Position numbers and translations under genes: made by a program. From NCBI GenBank assembly GCA_964019415.1, contig OZ025869.1, positions 9,456,214 to 9,520,213 of the forward strand: a stretch of DNA of 64,000 nucleotides, in the 5' to 3' direction. The notes beneath the pieces were generated by a model that saw only the letters and a list, made by a program, of their open reading frames with translations, was not told where the DNA came from and ran no database searches. How positions within the stretch are numbered: position 1 is the first letter of the stretch; every line of letters begins with the position of its first letter. Of the stretch, positions 10,594 to 21,029 are shown in pieces. The DNA is from Ianthella basta (Eukaryota; Porifera; Demospongiae; Verongiida; Ianthellidae).

Positions 10594-11676
10594 AGTCTCC
10601 CCCATATAAAGTATCCCCCCGGGTAGTTTAAACTATCCGGTGGGTTGTAATTTCCTAGGATATAGTAGCCCACCTTGGGATAGACTATCCCCTTCTAATG
10701 CATTGACTTTTAAGCACCAACAGAGAAGAACCCCGGCGTTTCCACTCCTGTGAAAGCGGTATACGAAGGTAAGAAGTGCCCTAACTGAGTGTACATAGCG
10801 TAGCCGACCAAAGATTGCTGGCCAAATATATGACATCATAATGGAGGGAAAATGTTGACCAATAAGGAAGTGATGGATACGATAAAGGTGTAAGGATCAT
10901 TTTTGTCCAATCAGAAAGTGCTATAGCACAATTGCGCTGGCAAAAATGAGCAACCATGCAGTGGGTAGCATCAGATCTCAGATGGAAAGGAGCAGTGGAC
11001 TGTGGGCTTTCTGCCATTGCTTATGTGACAGATGGTAACTGTCCGACAAGCTACAGGTATGACATCGTGCTTCCTTTTGACAGTCTATACTTCTGGCTGT
11101 TGCAATGACTCTTGACTGTTCTTATATTACAGGTATGACCAGTCACGCCTATGCCCACACTTTCTAAAGTGTGTTCAGGAAAGACGTCTGTCACCCTTCC
11201 CAGCAAAGGAGATTAAAAGTGCCAAATCCTCTAAAGAAATTGCAAGTCAAGCTACACTGCATTTGTAGACTGCTGGAGAATGGGGAGGAGGAGATGGCCT
11301 ACTGTCCTTCCTGCAGTGTGTGGTATCACATCCCTGACATTGTTTTTAAGGACAGTACAACAGCATAGACATGTTCACAGTGTTCTGCATGAATCACTTG
11401 CAGCTACCTTTCCTGTACATATATACCAACATTGACATATTTTCTTGCTTATTATAGTTTTTTACCTAATGATGCTATATTTGATATGCATGCAGTTGAA
11501 GGAGGGTTTATACTAGGACAGCTCATCCCTAGGGATAGACTAAACTGGCATAGAATATCCCCCAGGGGGATAAATATACCAAAGGGGGATAAGATATCCT
11601 AGGACATGCTAGCCCTGGGGGATAAAGTATCCAAGTGTATTTTACTCGGGGGAATAAAATTATGGGGGGATAGAAT
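10594..11676. mobile_element. Nested TIR element with C-rich ends
   Basis: Both ends share an inverted, imperfect pattern. The left end reads AGTCTCCCCCATATAAAGTA and the right end, reverse complemented, ATTCTATCCCCCCATAATTT, each continuing into CCCCCGRGTA. The two flanking zones (10594-10690 and 11500-11676) are full of short GGGGGATA/TATCCCC palindromes. The element encloses the Ulp1/PHD relic. Removing it would leave about 250 bp between the outer TIR and the plus-strand ORF, close to the spacing in copy 2. No clear target duplication was found, so the limits are approximate. Confidence 0.5.
10955..11395 (+). pseudogene. Ulp1-like (C48) cysteine protease C-terminus with PHD finger, remnant
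   Basis: The frame reads WKGAVDCGLSAIAYVTDGN, where DCGLxAIA matches the catalytic Cys motif of Ulp1/SENP-type peptidases. After a short intron (about 11058-11133, GT..AG) the frame joins to RYDQSRLCPHFLKCVQERRL and SPFPAKE. A frameshift leads to HCICRLLENGEEEMAYCPSC and SVWYH, a PHD finger with a TAG stop at 11366-11368 before its last CSQC pair. Ulp1-PHD proteins of this layout are known from invertebrate transposons. The catalytic His/Asp half is missing. Confidence 0.65.
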
Positions 11677-11804
11677 GAACCATGATACCGGATGTGGTAA
11701 ACGATGATAAACATAACCGTGATGCGTACGCGAATTGAAGTGCGAAGCGGATTATAGCGGCTGCGCGTTCGCTCTGATAAGTTGGTCATAGTCTGGTTGC
11801 TGCT

Positions 11805-12745
11805 ATGCTGGATGCCAGCGTGTTGCTTTTGCAAAAAGATGCAAAGAGCAATAAGAAGAAGCTATACAATGAAGTGTGCAGAGGAGAGAGGAAGCTACTA
11901 GAGCAGTTTTTGATCGCTAGCAGCGCGAAGAAGTTGTCAGACGTTGACGAAACAAATGTAGATGATGCTTGGTTGTGCTACAACTGTCAGTCTGCACTGA
12001 ATAAGCTGGAGAAGCTGAGAAAGGATGTACAGGAACTTGAAACTCACCTCTTCACGCTGGCAAGCAGTTTACATCCAGTTTCTCATGAAGCTGAAGTGCC
12101 ATTGGTACGGAAGTGTCCTCCTCCACCATCAGCCACTACAACCAAAGCCTTCTGTTCACAAGTGGAAGATGTTACTGCACAGCTCAGTGGACAGACAATG
12201 AACAACCACCATCAGTAGTAGTGAGTTAACATTAATATTAAGTCTGGCAGTGTTAAGCTCATAGGTGTTGCTATTGAAATACCTTTTTATACCTTGGTGT
12301 GCATGTAAGTGGTTCTGGGCTATCCCTCACAGCCAAAGACATACATGATGCGAACACCCAACAGGCGACGCAGTGTAAAGCGCATAGTCAGACGCAGTTA
12401 CCCTTGCTTTTCGCTGACATTGTCAGGACATCAAGCATTCACAGGAAGCTTATGATTGGGGCTTTAGCCAGGCAAGCGAAGAAAGAGATGAAAGCGATTT
12501 CTTCTAGTGCACTCTTTAGGAATAAGAAGGCTCTTGCCAACTTCTCCTGGACCACTGTTTGGGATGTGAGTAGTGAAAGAAGCTCCTGTCCTGACAACTC
12601 TCCTCAGCAGCCTGGTGACTAAACCAGAGGAGAACAAGGCAATGTTATGCATGGTAGCCAACATGTTTTGAAGAAACACAGCAAGTCGTTGGCATTGGTT
12701 CAGAAATGCATTTCTGTGTTTCTATATGGAAATGGGTGCAGTAAG
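11805..12745 (+). pseudogene. ZAD-like zinc finger / DUF6589-type transposon ORF, N-terminal half
   Basis: The ORF starts near the left TIR once the nested element is removed. It reads DAWLCYNCQSALNKLEKL and RKDVQELETHLF, a CxxC followed by a coiled helix as in ZAD-like fingers. The first CxxC (CCFC) is in another frame just upstream, which implies a frameshift. Later it reads LLFADIVRTSSIHRKLMIG, SSALFRNKKALANFSWTTVW, then after frameshifts EAPVLTTLLSSLVTKPEENK and HSKSLALVQKCISVFLYGN. This resembles the region before DUF6589 in cnidarian and fish transposon-like proteins. The frame meets a GTAAAT donor-like site, then opposing RecQ sequence. The putative catalytic half is absent. Confidence 0.6.
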
Positions 12746-14168
12746 CAGGTAAATATCTAATATAATAAGCATTAAACAATAGTTTGCGCCGACACACATC
12801 AGTATTCTCAACATAAGCTTGCATTTTCTGAAAAGTTTATGCTTTTCTATTCCAAAAGAAAGCAGTTGCAGGTAGACCATCTCTTCCAGCTCTTCCTGCC
12901 TCCTGAACATACTCATCTATTTCAGCTGATGGACCCCAATGAACTACCCTCCGTATGTCAGCGCAATCAATTCCCATCCCAAAAGCTGTGGTGGCAATGA
13001 CTACATGCAAATTTGTCAACTGTGAGCAAAATGACACAATAATTGTTTCTTTCATTGACGTTGTGGATGCTCTAGTGTACATATCTACCATCCTAAATTG
13101 CTGTATATCAAGATAGGATGGCGGTTCAGTGAATTGCTTCTCAAGCTTCTGTACATTTCTGCACAGTCCATGTAGCTGCTGCAAAAATAACAGTTCTCGG
13201 ATGTTGCAATCATTTTTCAGATAGCTCCGATGCCATCTTAGTGACAAATGCTGTCGTGTCTGGCTGTTTAAAAACTGTGTAGAAGATGTTGGGCCTGTCT
13301 GGAGGCAAAGCAATTAGTGCTGGGTTTTGTAGATTTAAGCGCGTTTCCACAGCCCTCAATGTGTCAACAGTAGCTGTTGCTGTCAAAGCTAGAACGTTAA
13401 CATGTGAGGGTATCACACTGCGCAATTCGCCCAAATGTGCATAGGCAATCCTGAACTCATCTCCCCTAGAAGAAACCAGTAGGAAAATAAGTGACATGCA
13501 TACTGAACAGCAATATGACAACTCTATACAGCATCTTCACATCCAAAGGATCGACTGCACATAATATGTGTAACTATTCACGGAATGTCACATGTATGCA
13601 TGTGCTAAAAGCTAAACTAAGTACATCATGCACTGCACTCAACACTAGTCTTCACGCATCATCACATCCATAGAGTCTTGATTGCCACCCACCAAGTTTT
13701 GACACAGTGGGCCTCATCCACAACAAATGCCACCAAGAATTTCTTGTACTGCTCTGATAGCAGCATACTCCTGAATTGGGGGTTGCAAATGATGGTCTCT
13801 GGGCTGATAAACACAAGTTGAACCTCTCCCTTTAGCACTCGCAGAACTGCTTCTTGGTCCTCTTGTGCTTCGTCAACAAACTTGACAGACATGCCAAGGG
13901 GTTCAAACTTGCTTCTCTGGTCTATCATCAGCGACGTCAGCGGGTTTACACACACTACAATACTTCCCTTTCTGCCCAGCACACGATCGAAGATGAGCGG
14001 TAGAGCCGCATAGATGATCGACTTACCGTAGCCCGTTGGCAATGAGACAAAAGTGTCTCTCCCACTCAAAAACGTCCTGATTGCTTCATCCTGCTTCTCC
14101 TTGAATACTCCCACTCCAAACAATCCAGCAACGTCTGAAAGCACTTGCGTAGGATCACTAGAACTCAT
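12746..14168 (-). pseudogene. RecQ-type DNA helicase carried by the TAGTCTCG element (inactivated)
   Basis: ATG at 14166-14168, about 200 bp from the right TIR. Motifs in order: FKEKQDEAIRTFLSGRDTFV (motif 0), LPTGYGKS (Walker A), VVDEAHC (DEAH-type motif II), then after an intron (13677 to about 13465) GDEFRIAYAHLGELRSVIP, LALTATAT (motif III), [30 protein letters not shown] (motif V) and [12 protein letters not shown] (motif VI), then a VCRRKLL-like segment of the zinc-binding tail. The core covers both RecA lobes. At least two frameshifts near 13150-13210 and a stop after WNRKA break it. RecQ enzymes are ATP-driven 3'-5' helicases; here it is part of a transposon, convergent with the zinc-finger ORF. 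Confidence 0.85.
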
Positions 14169-15066
14169 CGTCTTGTCGCTCCTGGCCAATCTGTAAGAAC
14201 ACGACTTTACCATGAATATCGTTATTACCATGGTTACTGAATATTAATGAGCCCCAACTTCCGTAGGGCTCAGAACAAAAACGGTATAGGCAGTTGACCA
14301 GACCCATTTCTTCGCGATTGTGCAATAATATGCACACGAAGAAATAGGGTCTGGAAGCGAGACTAGATTTTCCTTGCCTGATGAAGACCACCAGAAATTG
14401 CTGGTACGCCTCAAGATACGGAGGCTCGAGACTGCTACAGGTTAGTTTCATATATGTAAATCCCTCATTATTTATAAGTATAGTGCATGCAATTACATTA
14501 CACTGTTTCACACTGAAAAGCACTGGCGCACTTCCCCCTCCACATATGTATAGAGAACAAAGGCTGCCATATACTGTGGGACCATTTTGTCCAGGTGTAC
14601 GATAAGACCAGCAGCTCATGTCGATTGTACACCACAAAGATCCAAAGGGAGCATGTTTACTTGACTTCCTTTCAAAGATGAGGGTTAATTTGGTCGTTCA
14701 GGTACATAAACACAAGGAATAACACTATAATTTATGTTGATTGTTGCCAAAGCTGTTCTTTCCATAATACTTTACAGGCACTAAACAAGACAGTGTCAGT
14801 GGCTCTCAAGCACATGGAGCTGAATAGCTCCAGCATTGATGCTCACACCACTGCTAACAGTCAGTTTTGTGAGCTGTTCGACAGTTTCTTTGATTGCCTG
14901 AATGTCAGAGCACCCTGGGAGAAGAGGAAGCCAAACTTGGATCCTTATTGGTGTGCAAGTGACAGGAGATTCAAGGTAAGGAGTATGTGAAGGCACTTCC
15001 AGGGAGACCAACAGACAAGGAGAAGCTACATCTCAGTGCTAAACACGAGAGGGCTTGAAGCGACAG

Positions 15067-15620
15067 GTGAGCAAATGATTTAGACCCCGCCTGGAACACA
15101 AGAGGTAGTCTACGAGTTTTAGAAACTACCCTTAGAACTCCTGTTACCATGGTAACTGGATCTATATACATTCAATTATTAGTGTTCTAATTTTCCACAC
15201 TATTAGCTGTTTGAACACCGTGCTAAGCATGTACAGCCAAATGAGAAGGAGAAATAGAATCAACTCTCACCTGACTTGAGGTCAGTCAGATGAGTCAGAT
15301 GGAGAAGAACCTGACCAGTTTGTACTCCACAAGCAGGAGTGGAGGTCTCCAGATACTGTACAAATTGTCTAAAGTTGCAAAGAATTTTGCATGCGTGGCA
15401 TTTCAGACAATATACACATGCATTTCTCTGAATAGTGCTGTCATGTATTCTAGAGGTCTTAGACATGCGGTCCAGAAACAGCCAAACAGGAAGCCAAGAA
15501 GAGCTACAATGCATGAGCGAACATTGGGAGAACCCAAGACAGGACCACCACCTCCAGAACCATCAGTAGTCAAAGCCTCAGAAGAGTGGGCTGCTCTAAA
15601 TCTGCTGATGAAGCATCCAA
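15067..15620 (+). other. Unrecognised acidic/basic coding-like fragment
   Basis: One frame at 15285-15367 reads SDESDGEEPDQFVLHKQEWR, followed by SPDTVQIV. Another at 15480-15620 reads KQPNRKPRRATMHERTLGEP and VVKASEEWAALN. The two may be parts of one transposon-encoded protein; I do not recognise the family securely. The rest of the stretch shows no signal. Confidence 0.3.
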
Positions 15621-15831
15621 GGCCGATGCATTTGTCTCATCCCGCAGGCCATTCAGAATTTTCATGTGAAGTCACCTGTTTCACCATCTCCTTCAAGGGT
15701 ATCTACTACTATAGGCGGTCGTGTAGTGGGTTTTGGCCCAAGAGTTGCACCCAGTGCATTATAAAACTTTCAATTCTTCCTTTTCTGTCCAGTTTTCTTG
15801 TTACTTTGATTTGCCTGTAGTCTTGATTCAA

Positions 15832-16390
15832 TTTCTTCATTTACACCTACACTGGTCAACAGTTCCTTCACGGCCAGCGGGACTCATTTGGAGATTCTGC
15901 TGTACTAAGTCAGGGCTGAAACCCAGATACAAGCCCAGACTGAAGGACCCAACTAAGGTAGATGTGTGGGCTGCTATTAGCAAGAAAGGCAGATCTGGTA
16001 TTTGCATCTTTGAAGGATATGTACAGATGCAGTTGTCTACACTGGCATACTGGAGCAAGCACTTCTGCCAATGATTGAGAAACTTTATCCGAATAGGCAC
16101 AGATTCATCCAAGACAACGACCCCAAACATACACCTGCCTGGACAAAACAGTTTTTCATTGATAATGGAGTCACCTGGTGGTGTACCCTACCAGGTTCTC
16201 CAGACTGCAACCCAATCGAGAATCTTTGGCATGAATTGAAGGAGCACTTGAGGCGAGAGGTAAAGCCAAGAAGCAAAGAACTCACTCAAGGAATTCTTTC
16301 TTTTTGGGAAGCAGTTGACGTCACAAAATGTTGCCACTACATCAATCACCTGTCGAAAGTATTGCCTAAAATGATTGAGTCAATGTACTT
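15832..16390 (+). pseudogene. Tc1/mariner transposase fragment
   Basis: Frames read LKPRYKPRLKDPTKVDVWAA, SKKGRSGICIFEGY, then after a frameshift near 16025 HRFIQDNDPKHTPAWTKQFF, PGSPDCNPIENLWHELKEHL and HLSKVLPKMIES. The second Asp (QDNDPKH) and the final acidic residue region (SPDCNPIENLW) of the DDE/D core are present; the first Asp lies in the VDVWAA segment. The N-terminal HTH is not recognisable. At least one frameshift and the missing N-terminus make it inactive. Confidence 0.85.
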
Positions 16391-16639
16391 ACATCTGCAG
16401 TTGTGTACTGTATTCATCCATTTCTGCTGTGTCTTCAGAGAAAATAAGTACAAAAACAGAGGAAGTGGACAGAGACCTCATCAGAGGTATGCTGCAAGTA
16501 TTAGGTTTCTATCCTTTGAAAGCAGTACATGTTTTCATCTAATGAGCTAAAGAGCCCCACTGATCAGTGCCAATGTATGCAGCCTTGGATATTGGCTTCA
16601 ATGTATATAGCATTATTAAATGAGATTGGGTTTGGACAC
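16391..16639. other. No recognisable gene
   Basis: Short spacer between the Tc1/mariner and Mutator-like relics without coding signal. Confidence 0.35.
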
Positions 16640-17029
16640 TTGAAAGACATTATTATAAGAACTGCTGGAGAAATGCCTGCTGGGGGCCACACAGAATAGA
16701 AACGAAAGTTTTAACAACCTCATCTGGGCTCGTGCCCTTAAGACAGAGTTTGTTTCTAGGCCTACAATTGAAATCGCTGTTAGCCAAGCTGCCATTGTTT
16801 TCAACTCCAGTCAGCAGGCTTTACTTCCGATCATGCATCGACTGCAAATTGATCCAGGACCTCTGTGTAGAGCTCAGCTGCTTGCAAAAGATTTAGTTCA
16901 CATAAAGAGGGCCCAGGCAAGCAGCTTAGCAATAGCTAAACAACGAAGAAAAGTGAAGCACGCTGCAGAGAAGGCAGCTGAGGAAGACCATATTGTGAAA
17001 GGAGTAACGTATGCTCCTGGTGGATTCTA
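16640..17029 (+). pseudogene. Mutator-like transposase C-terminal fragment
   Basis: The frame reads LLEKCLLGATQNRNESFNNL, then IWARALKTEFVSRPTIEIAV and SQAAIVFNSSQQALLPIMHR, and ends with a Lys/Arg/Ala-rich tail and VTYAPGGF before TAA at 17027-17029. This is the usual C-terminus of animal Mutator-like transposases. It overlaps the family segment at the end of the 4180-4762 fragment (LLEKCLHGYTQNQN), so the two pieces together outline one family. The copy at 24640-25000 is a near relative. Confidence 0.7.
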
Positions 17030-17232
17030 AGCCTTTTTATGCTTTGATTTATGCACAAAATGCATTTATCTTTCATACACTGCACAAAAAAACTAACAAG
17101 CACACACCCTTACTTTTATCAGCTGTTTTCTCGAACGCATGGTTTTAGCATTCAATGTACTATAACTTCCTGATCTTTTGTCATATGTAATATGTTAAAC
17201 TATCATTTAAAATAGCTTTTCTGCTCTTTCTT

Positions 17233-18461
17233 TTGTTAAAATTGAAAGTGCCAATCATGCTTACAAAAGCTTACAAAAGCTATAGATTAAGACTAGAAAA
17301 ACTGTTGACCCTGCATGAGAAGGTAACTGGGAAGATGGCTCTGCAGGTGAAAAGTGGCTCAAAGAATTACTTAACTGACGAAGAGGCCAGTTTAGTCAAT
17401 TTCCTCATAGACATTTCCTCACATGGCCCAGTGCATGTTCAGGTGCTTATCTTCCCACTCTCCGCCTTATCTATCACAGCTCTTCTCTTCTGCTTCCTCC
17501 TATTACACAACTCGATCCTCCTCTACTTGTCAACTTAATTTTCCTCCAGTCGAGACTTCATTTGGTCAGAAAGCCTATAGCTTTGCCGGTGCACCACTTT
17601 AGTGGACGCTGCCAGCACATATACGTAACACCAAAGACTATTATTTATTTACCAGACTAGACCGTAAGCAGCTGCAGGCTGAAATGTCAGTTGATGAGAT
17701 ACCAGGAACCTTCTATGGCCTTTCGGAGAGTGGTTGGATGGATGCAACGATGTTTGAGAGCTGGTTTGCCCATCATTTCCTGGTGTATGTTCCTCCATCA
17801 GTCTGTTACCACTCCTCCTTGACGGCCATGCTTCACGCTACAACCCAACATTCCTCAAAATGGCTGCAGAGGAGGGCATCATTGTATTTTGTTTGCCGCC
17901 GCACACAACACATCTTCTCCAACCACTCGACAATGGGGCATTCGCATCCTTAAAAACCATTGGCGGCGATCTGAGTGCCAGCAATTCTATGCACAAAATC
18001 CTGGCAAGGTCATCACTCGATGAAATTTCATGCAGGTCTTCCAGAAAGCCTGGGTGCAGGGGATGAGCATCTCTTTCCCTGTAGATAAGACAGTAGTGCT
18101 GTCACAGCTAGATGCAAGCAGTACTACTAGTTCCTCCCACACAACAGGCATGCCATATGTTCCCTTTTGTACCCCACGCAAGGGCGGCCCTAGGCAACCA
18201 GCACCAGCATCCAGTGATCACGCCAAGGCCATCACCTTTCCCCCTGGTGAGGTGGAAGGGTTCCAGATACTACTAAAGGAGTCTACAGACTCACAGACTG
18301 TAGCTGGAAACCTTCTATCCCACAAACCCGAAGCCTCAAAGAGTGTTAGCCACTATTCTACAACGCCCAACCCCACCTGCACAAAGAAAGGCACCCCAGC
18401 ACTCACAAAGTGCATGTGTGCTCACAAGCAAACAGTGCATTCAATATTGTACCAACCATAA
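17233..18461 (+). pseudogene. Second pogo-like transposase, badly decayed
   Basis: Segments in order but in different frames: the end of the helix-turn-helix region (VTGKMALQVKSGSKNYLTDE, then EASLVNFLIDI, 17310-17410), VDEIPGTFYGLSESGWMDAT with FESWFAHHFL (17690-17790), MAAEEGIIVFCLPPHTTHLL with QPLDNGAFASLK (17860-17960), NPGKVITRWNFMQVFQKAWV (about 18000-18060), and the tail GMPYVPFCTPRKGGPR ending at 18461. At least three frameshifts. This lineage differs from the 7718-9614 copy and has no PHD finger. Confidence 0.7.
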
Positions 18462-18479
18462 TTAAAGACATTCAGTGCC

Positions 18480-18935
18480 ACCAAGGTAGATTACATCTTC
18501 AGACATGCAAGCCTGCCAGATGACATCCATAGCCTTACATAACTCTAGCAATTCATTGGTTTGTCCAACAATTACTGGAGGTTCATTCGGGATTTTGCCA
18601 ACATTGTCAAGCTGCTCCATTAGCTAACTGAGAAGAACCATGAGTTCCAGATAATAGGCCACATTGTGGGGAGGTATTCAGGAAGCTGAAATGGAAGTTG
18701 ACCTCAGCACCAACTCTTGCTTTCACTAACTTAACGAAGCAGTTCATCCTGGATGCTGATGCGAGTAATGAAGGCATTGGGGCTGTCCTCTCCCAGGTGA
18801 ACGATGGCCGTGAGACCGCCATCTCATATGCCAGCTGGGTGCTCAGTAAAGTGGAGAGAGGTGACTGTGTGACTAGATAGGAACTCCTGGCAGTTATCAC
18901 ATTCCTACAGCAATTCAAAGCATAGCTCTCACTGC
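18480..18935 (+). pseudogene. Ty3/Gypsy reverse transcriptase-RNase H remnant
   Basis: Broken frames read QFIGLSNNYWRFIRDFANIV, LTEKNHEFQ, then LTSAPTLAFTNLTKQFILDA and DASNEGIGAVLSQVNDGRET, then SYASWVLSKVERGDCVTR, a stop, and ELLAVITFLQQFKA. This is the junction between reverse transcriptase (connection) and RNase H of Ty3/Gypsy elements. Several in-frame stops. It could belong to the same lineage as the gag at 1405-1935, but they are 17 kb apart. Confidence 0.75.
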
Positions 18936-19080
18936 AAAAACAAGATTGGTATACCATTAATTATGCACATACCTAGTATACCATTAGTATACCTCACTGG
19001 GAAGCGTTTGGTCTGAGAATTTATGACGAACATCATGGCCTCCAGTGCCATCAGTATAACTACCCTATTACATGGAACCT

Positions 19081-19842
19081 TTAATCCAGATTGAATCTGG
19101 ATTCAATCTGGATTAGTGTATTTACATGCGCGCATTAATTTGGATTAACCTCGACAACAAAATGGCGGATTGCGGACGACTGTGGAGCGACGAGGAAGTT
19201 CAGTGTTTGCTGGCCTTGTGGAGTGACCAGGCAATCCAGCGCGAATTGTCAGGCATGTATAGGAAGGCTCCAGTATGGCAGAAGCTGGCTGATAAGCTGA
19301 AGAAGAGGAATTTCAAGCACACACCGACGCAAGTAGACACAGAGATAAAACAGTTAAGGAAGTCGTACAAGGAGGAAGTTGACAAGCTGCAGAGGAGCGG
19401 TGTTTTGGGAAAGAAAGCAGCGATGAAGATAATATTTACGTGAGTTTTAAGTGGTTTTTGAACTGCATGCCGTGATGAAGAGGAGAGCAGTTGTTAAACC
19501 ACACTTCTGGAAAGCTCTGTGTATCCTGCGAGCAGGAGTGATACTAATACCACTGAACCAGGAGAAAGTAGCAATACCCTGGCCTCAACACCACTTTCTC
19601 CTAGTCCTCTGGTACTGTCTCCGACTTGCAATGAGGAAGAACCACAAACAAGGCCATCTAAGGCCAAGGAATCTACACCATATGAAGTGTCTGACATCAC
19701 AACAGCAACCTCCACTCCAAGGGACGCTGGCCTTACCACTACAGCACCTACTTCTGAGACTACAACACCCCATCAGGTGGTCAGTCCTTTTAGCCTGCCA
19801 AATGCAGATCTGACGACCATACGTGCTCGACTCAGCCTGTAG
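19081..19842 (+). pseudogene. Harbinger-type Myb/SANT-like DNA-binding gene
   Basis: ATG at 19162 opens MADCGRLWSDEEVQCLLALW, then a trihelix-type SANT domain to about 19440 (WQKLADKLKKRNFKHTPTQV, then DTEIKQLRKSYKEEVDK). A GTGAGT donor lies at 19439-19444. A Ser/Thr/Pro-rich second part (19519-19842) ends at TAG and could be the next exon. Immediately upstream, 19081-19135 is a cluster of ATCCAGATT/AATCTGGAT inverted repeats, plausible as an element end. Myb/SANT proteins accompany Harbinger transposases; the nearest one is at 21030-21990, same strand. Confidence 0.55.
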
Positions 19843-20199
19843 TTAAACCTCAGCTGTTTGGGAGTTAGTCGCCCAGTATCAGCATATGGCTTCATAAGCC
19901 ATGGTAGCATGGGTAGGCAGGATCTCCTAGAATAAGAAGTGGCACATTAATCCCATTTATGGACTTGGTGTTGTTGGGGAGATAGGTGCCAGCTTCTGCC
20001 TCATGGAACAGGTTCAAATTGGCTAGCACACGGCATCATGTACACTGCCAGGCCAACCAACATAGATGTCCATACATGTGTAGTCCCATGATGCCATGAA
20101 TTCCTGTCAGCAAGCGCCGCTCGCAAGGAAACCCAAAGGGAATAGAGCTAAGTAAGCGTATAAAGGAGCTTCCCACTGAGTAACTTAAGGTTTCTGCTG
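19843..20199. other. No recognisable gene
   Basis: No coding signal in either strand; lies between the SANT ORF and the hAT fragment. Confidence 0.35.
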
Positions 20200-20765
20200 A
20201 AAAACTGTTCTGCACTGCATGTCATGAGGAACTAGGCCTAAAGAGCAGCACGATACTCACATTCAGTCCCAGAAGCACGGGAACAGCAAAAAGAAGCTGC
20301 CATTGAAAGAGGTGCGCGAGCAGGATATTGCAGTGGCTCTTTCAAAGCACAACGAAACGAAGCATTTGCGTGGTGAGACCCTCCCAGAGCAACAGCAGGT
20401 ATATCATGTGAAGGTGGTCACTGCATTTCTTCGAGCAGGTATACCTCTATCAAAGTTGGACAGCTTTCGGGACCTGCTCGAAGAAAATGCCTATCGCTTA
20501 ACCGACCATCAACGTATGTTCGACATAGTGCCATTCATCCTAAAATGCGAGGAGGAACAGATCCAGGAAGAGATAGCAGGTAAGCATCTGTCCGTCATCT
20601 TTGATAGTGGTGCACTTTGTTGGTGAAGAATGGAAGCTGGAGCAGCGATTGCTATGCATGCAAATGCTGACGAAGTCAATGACTGGTGAGGAGGTGGCAA
20701 GAGAGGTCATTAGTGTGCTCTCCACAAAGTATGGCGTGACAGCTGAGCTACTAGTAGCTGCTATG
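20200..20765 (+). pseudogene. hAT-like transposase N-terminal fragment
   Basis: Frames read CTACHEELGLKSSTI (a BED/C2H2-like zinc-binding start), then VREQDIAVALSKHNETKHLR, VYHVKVVTAFLRAGIPLSKL, RDLLEENAYRLTDHQRM, IVPFILKCEEEQIQEEIAGK and LSVIFDS. After a frameshift near 20616, RFVGEEWKLEQRLLCMQML-like sequence and SMTGEEVAREVISVLSTKYG follow. This matches hAT-type transposon proteins of marine animals. It has lost its C-terminal half and does not overlap the hAT part retained at 6067-6884. Confidence 0.65.
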
Positions 20766-21029
20766 AGGGACCGGGCCTCAGGGGCGGGTCACACTATGGC
20801 AGAAACGACCGCGACGATAACATTTATGGTGATGGCAAAAAACGTGGTGAATTGGCCACGCACAATAATATTGTTCAGTGAACAAAGAGAAGATGGCATC
20901 TATCGTGTTGTTGTGGATCTATCTGTTCTCGCTGCTTCGGCATTGCGTTGCCCTTGGACATCGCAGGAATCGTCTTCGCAGCAGTTCGTTTGTTGTTCGT
21001 CGCCAGCAGGCTTCGCGCAGGAGTCATCG

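Larger units (their letters stand above)
10464..14365. mobile_element. TAGTCTCG-ended TIR transposon carrying convergent RecQ helicase and zinc-finger ORFs (copy 1)
   Basis: The left end reads TAGTCTCGCGTAGCCC and the right end, reverse complemented, TAGTCTCGCTTCCAGACC. Both ends share an inner block TGCCTATACCGTTTTT (with one difference) about 80-110 bp in. The flanks are GATGTTCCT (10455-10463) and GATTTTCCT (14366-14374), a probable 9-bp target-site duplication with one mismatch. The insertion interrupts the P-element-like gene inside codons. Content: a nested element with an Ulp1/PHD fragment (10594-11676), a plus-strand ORF (11805-12745) and a minus-strand RecQ-like helicase (14168-12746). 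A deleted sister copy at 25895-26811 shows the same two gene starts. Confidence 0.8.
7065..15066 (+). pseudogene. P-element/THAP9-like transposase gene, split by two transposon insertions
   Basis: Exon-like blocks in correct order: 7065-7196 (VLVFDEMKIKEKLVYNHNSG), 9949-10183 (ALVDLGTVNQEI, then MLRGIFMNLLFPMAHYPTQ, then after a frameshift LLYTIVWELVGALEVIGMK), 10308-10463 (ACDGAKPNRKFMKLHKH, then HYLYFMSDVP), 14366-14439 (LMKTTRNCWYASRYG), 14554-14701 (HILWDHFVQVYDKT, then YLTSF and MRVNLVVQ) and 14778-14975 (NKTVSVALKHMEL, then FCELFDSFFDCLNVR), with a possible continuation to 15066. These match the RNase H-like and GTP-binding regions of THAP9/P-element transposases. A pogo element occupies the first intron (7326-9701). 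A RecQ-carrying element sits inside the SDVP/LMKTTRN codons (10464-14365). Frameshifts are also present. The THAP domain is not seen. Pseudogene. Confidence 0.8.
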
